Origin: JBNJEM01 sp051745935
Lineage (GTDB): Bacteria; Planctomycetota; Planctomycetia; Pirellulales; Pirellulaceae
Reading direction: 5' to 3'
Assembly: GCA_051745935.1 (NCBI GenBank)
Contig: JBNJEM010000471.1
Location: forward strand, 1-6,339
Length of the DNA: 6,339 bases
The translations under genes were made by a program, and so were the position numbers. Under the pieces are notes generated by a model. That model was not told the origin of the DNA. It saw nothing but the letters and a program-made list of their open reading frames with translations, and did not search any database. Shown here piece by piece: positions 5,272-6,339 of this stretch. How positions within the stretch are numbered: the first letter of the stretch is position 1; every line of letters begins with the position of its first letter.

Positions 5272-5949
5272 TTGGTGCTCGAGTCTGGACGGCGAGGGGG
5301 TGGCCTGTGCCATGGAGCCGGACTAGCTGGCCGGCGGAGCCGGGATGGCCGGGGACCAGATGAGAACGATTCGACCATCGAAACGGACCATCCCTGGCCC
5401 GACTTGCCCGCCTCGATCGTGGATGAGATACCGACCGAGGGCGGGGCGGCCTACGCCGACGTGCTGGCCGCCCGGGACGAGGTGGCGGCGGACATCGCCG
5501 ATCAGTTGGCCGAGTTCGCCGCCGACAAGGCCGCCGCGCTGGACCGGCTGGCACAGCAAAAGGCCGCCACCGACGTGGCCATCGCCGAGACGATCGACGA
5601 GGCCCACGAGAAGCTCGCCGCGGACAAGTACGCCCAAGCGGAGGCCAGCGAACGGGCGGCCAAGAGCTCCTCCAAAGAAATCGCCACCGCGCGAGAAACA
5701 GGAAACCAGGCGAAAGCGTCGATGGAAAAGGCCCGCGACGCCGCCCTGTCCACCGCCAACCAGGCCCACGCCCAGGCCGGCGAGACATTGGGCCAACTGG
5801 ACGCGGCGCTGGGTGAGTCCGACGACCAGATGGTGAAGTTGAAAGAGAAGGACGCCGAGGATTCGCACGACGAGATTCTCGATCGAAGGGCCGAAAGCAG
5901 ACACGCTGATTCTTCTCGCTGGTTTTCCTGGTTTTTGTCGTGGGTGTGA
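5272..5949 (+). CDS. Alanine-rich coiled-coil protein fragment
   Basis: The frame gives 225 aa from a TTG after a TAG. Only the stretch from about TIETDHPWPDLPASIVDEIP (5376 onward) to ILDRR (5890) has strong coding bias. That part is a long alanine-, glutamate- and lysine-rich helix: AAYADVLAARDEVAADIADQ, ADKAAALDRLAQQKAATDVA and further heptad-like repeats. Such segments occur inside large planctomycete surface or RHS-type proteins, but this is a weak resemblance. The first ~35 residues look non-coding and no ribosome binding site fits, so the true start is unclear or lost. The last ~20 residues (AESRHADSSRWFSWFLSWV) are encoded by the dispersed repeat copy B, so the native C-terminus was replaced. 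It is probably an internal fragment of a larger gene. Confidence 0.5.
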   Translation: MVLESGRRGGGLCHGAGLAGRRSRDGRGPDENDSTIETDHPWPDLPASIVDEIPTEGGAAYADVLAARDEVAADIADQLAEFAADKAAALDRLAQQKAATDVAIAETIDEAHEKLAADKYAQAEASERAAKSSSKEIATARETGNQAKASMEKARDAALSTANQAHAQAGETLGQLDAALGESDDQMVKLKEKDAEDSHDEILDRRAESRHADSSRWFSWFLSWV

Positions 5950-6072
5950 CAGGTTGCTCACGCATTTGCAGAGCGTGATGGCCGCCGGAAGACGTGATGT
6001 TAGGGGGCTAGGCGGCAAGGTGCAGGGACCGGGGGCGAGAGGATGGACCGGGAGGGCACGCGTGGGGGGAGT
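5889..6072 (+). repeat. Dispersed repeat, copy B
   Basis: This aligns in the same block order with the minus strand of 2561-2729. Shared blocks are CCGAAAGCAGACA(C/T)GCTGATT, CATTTGCAGAGCGT, GCCGGAAG, GGCGGCAAG and GAGAGGATGGACCGGGAGGG followed by CACGCG. Similarity ends at 6072, which corresponds to the place where copy A meets the tRNA-like block. Copy B lacks any tRNA-like sequence. The many substitutions and small indels between copies mean the two are not recent duplicates. Confidence 0.8.
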
Positions 6073-6170
6073 ACGCGCGATGGAAATCACCAGCGGCGCG
6101 CACCGCGATGGAGACTGGCGTCGCCGTCAAAAAAAATGACGTGCAAAAATCAGCATGTCTGCTTTCGGCC
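5889..6170. mobile_element. Candidate MITE-like element with inverted termini
   Basis: The left end (5889-5912, GGCCGAAAGCAGACACGCTG...) and the right end (6147-6170, ...CAGCATGTCTGCTTTCGGCC) are inverted copies matching at 22 of 24 positions. They enclose repeat copy B and about 75 bp of unique DNA, giving an element of ~282 bp with no coding capacity. Small size, terminal inverted repeats and related sequence elsewhere in the window fit a non-autonomous element. No target-site duplication is evident, and the outer GGCC is self-complementary. An alternative is two independent copies of a short repeat in opposite orientation. Confidence 0.45.
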
Positions 6171-6339
6171 AGTCTCTTGTTCTGGGTTCTCTGCATCGGT
6201 GTCGTCTTGGTAATTCTCATCGCGTTGGCGAACGCTGTTTGTAACGCCCGCCGCATGGCAATCGCGTTAAGTTCTGAATCTCGGCTGAATCAGATGCAGC
6301 TTGCGTTCCACAATTACCATGACGCGCACGGCCAATTTC
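6108..6339 (+). CDS. DUF1559-type planctomycete protein, N-terminal part (cut by the window end)
   Basis: The frame from ATG 6108 stays open to the window end (77 codons). SLLFWVLCIGVVLVILIALA is a single membrane anchor. NARRMAIALSSESRLNQMQL followed by AFHNYHDAHGQF matches the DUF1559 motif usually written 'RR..C.NNLKQiglAlHNYHD.hG.fP'. These proteins are numerous in planctomycetes, membrane-anchored with an extracytoplasmic domain, and of unknown function. The canonical prepilin-like FTLVELLVVI motif is missing and the N-terminus is unusual. Codons 6141-6170 (VQKSACLLSA) come from the right inverted terminus of the adjacent repeat element. The true start is uncertain (ATG 6108 or GTG 6141), and neither has a clear ribosome binding site. 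The original 5' end may have been replaced. Confidence 0.65.
   Translation, partial: METGVAVKKNDVQKSACLLSASLLFWVLCIGVVLVILIALANAVCNARRMAIALSSESRLNQMQLAFHNYHDAHGQF

Noticed and set aside
5323..6090. 255-aa and 299-aa minus-strand open frames over the coiled-coil gene
   Set aside because: Their compositions (glycine/leucine/valine-rich and arginine/proline-rich) are what reverse frames of an alanine-rich GC-rich gene give. The plus strand has the clear coding pattern.
6125..6141. CGTCA / TGACG inverted repeat around a poly-A run as a terminator
   Set aside because: The stem is only 5 bp with no trailing T-run on either strand, and it lies inside the likely start region of the DUF1559-type gene.
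1..6339. CRISPR array or rRNA
   Set aside because: No regularly spaced direct repeats and no recognisable rRNA segments were seen on either strand.

Overview
The window looks like an accessory, rearranged stretch of a planctomycete chromosome. The signs are the N-terminus of a DUF1559-type protein at the right edge (LNQMQLAFHNYHDAHGQF), a planctomycete-style ECF sigma-factor start (MTDVTKILNAIEQGDP), a DUF6941-like protein, and GC-rich DNA crowded with gene fragments and small repeats. The assignment rests on remembered family patterns, not on a search.

Left part (1-2450, mostly GC-rich). First come hairpin-rich DNA, a small helix-turn-helix ORF on the minus strand, and the C-terminal stump of an alpha/beta hydrolase. 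A tight two-gene plus-strand operon follows at 957-1836: a small alpha-helical protein overlapping by 11 nt an AbiEii/DUF6036-like nucleotidyltransferase. It has the layout of a toxin-antitoxin module. Next, at 2087-2449, is a chimeric gene in which the first ~50 residues of an ECF sigma factor run straight into a lambda-repressor/XRE-like HTH.

Middle (2500-4500). A tRNA-Arg(CCG)-like remnant and a ~170 bp dispersed repeat mark a sharp drop in GC (hand-counted lines: about 45% at 2881-2940 and 43% at 3541-3600, against 60% at 1741-1800 and 75% at 5461-5520). Beyond it lies a compact minus-strand operon of three genes, read 4308 to 2762: a probable NlpC/P60- or CHAP-like cysteine hydrolase, an unrecognised 167-aa protein, and a DUF6941-like protein. 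Gaps are 12 nt and then a 1-nt overlap. This cassette is the best candidate for an undescribed system.

Right part (4500-6339, GC-rich again). It holds debris upstream of the operon, a truncated IS66-type transposase fragment, a short unrecognised ORF, and an alanine-rich coiled-coil ORF that is probably a piece of a larger protein. That ORF runs into a second copy of the dispersed repeat. This copy is bounded by ~24 bp inverted repeats (5889-6170), and the right-hand one supplies part of the N-terminus of the DUF1559-type protein cut by the window end.

The genes do not form one pathway. The window reads as a decay and insertion zone carrying two intact small modules, the nucleotidyltransferase pair and the low-GC three-gene operon.
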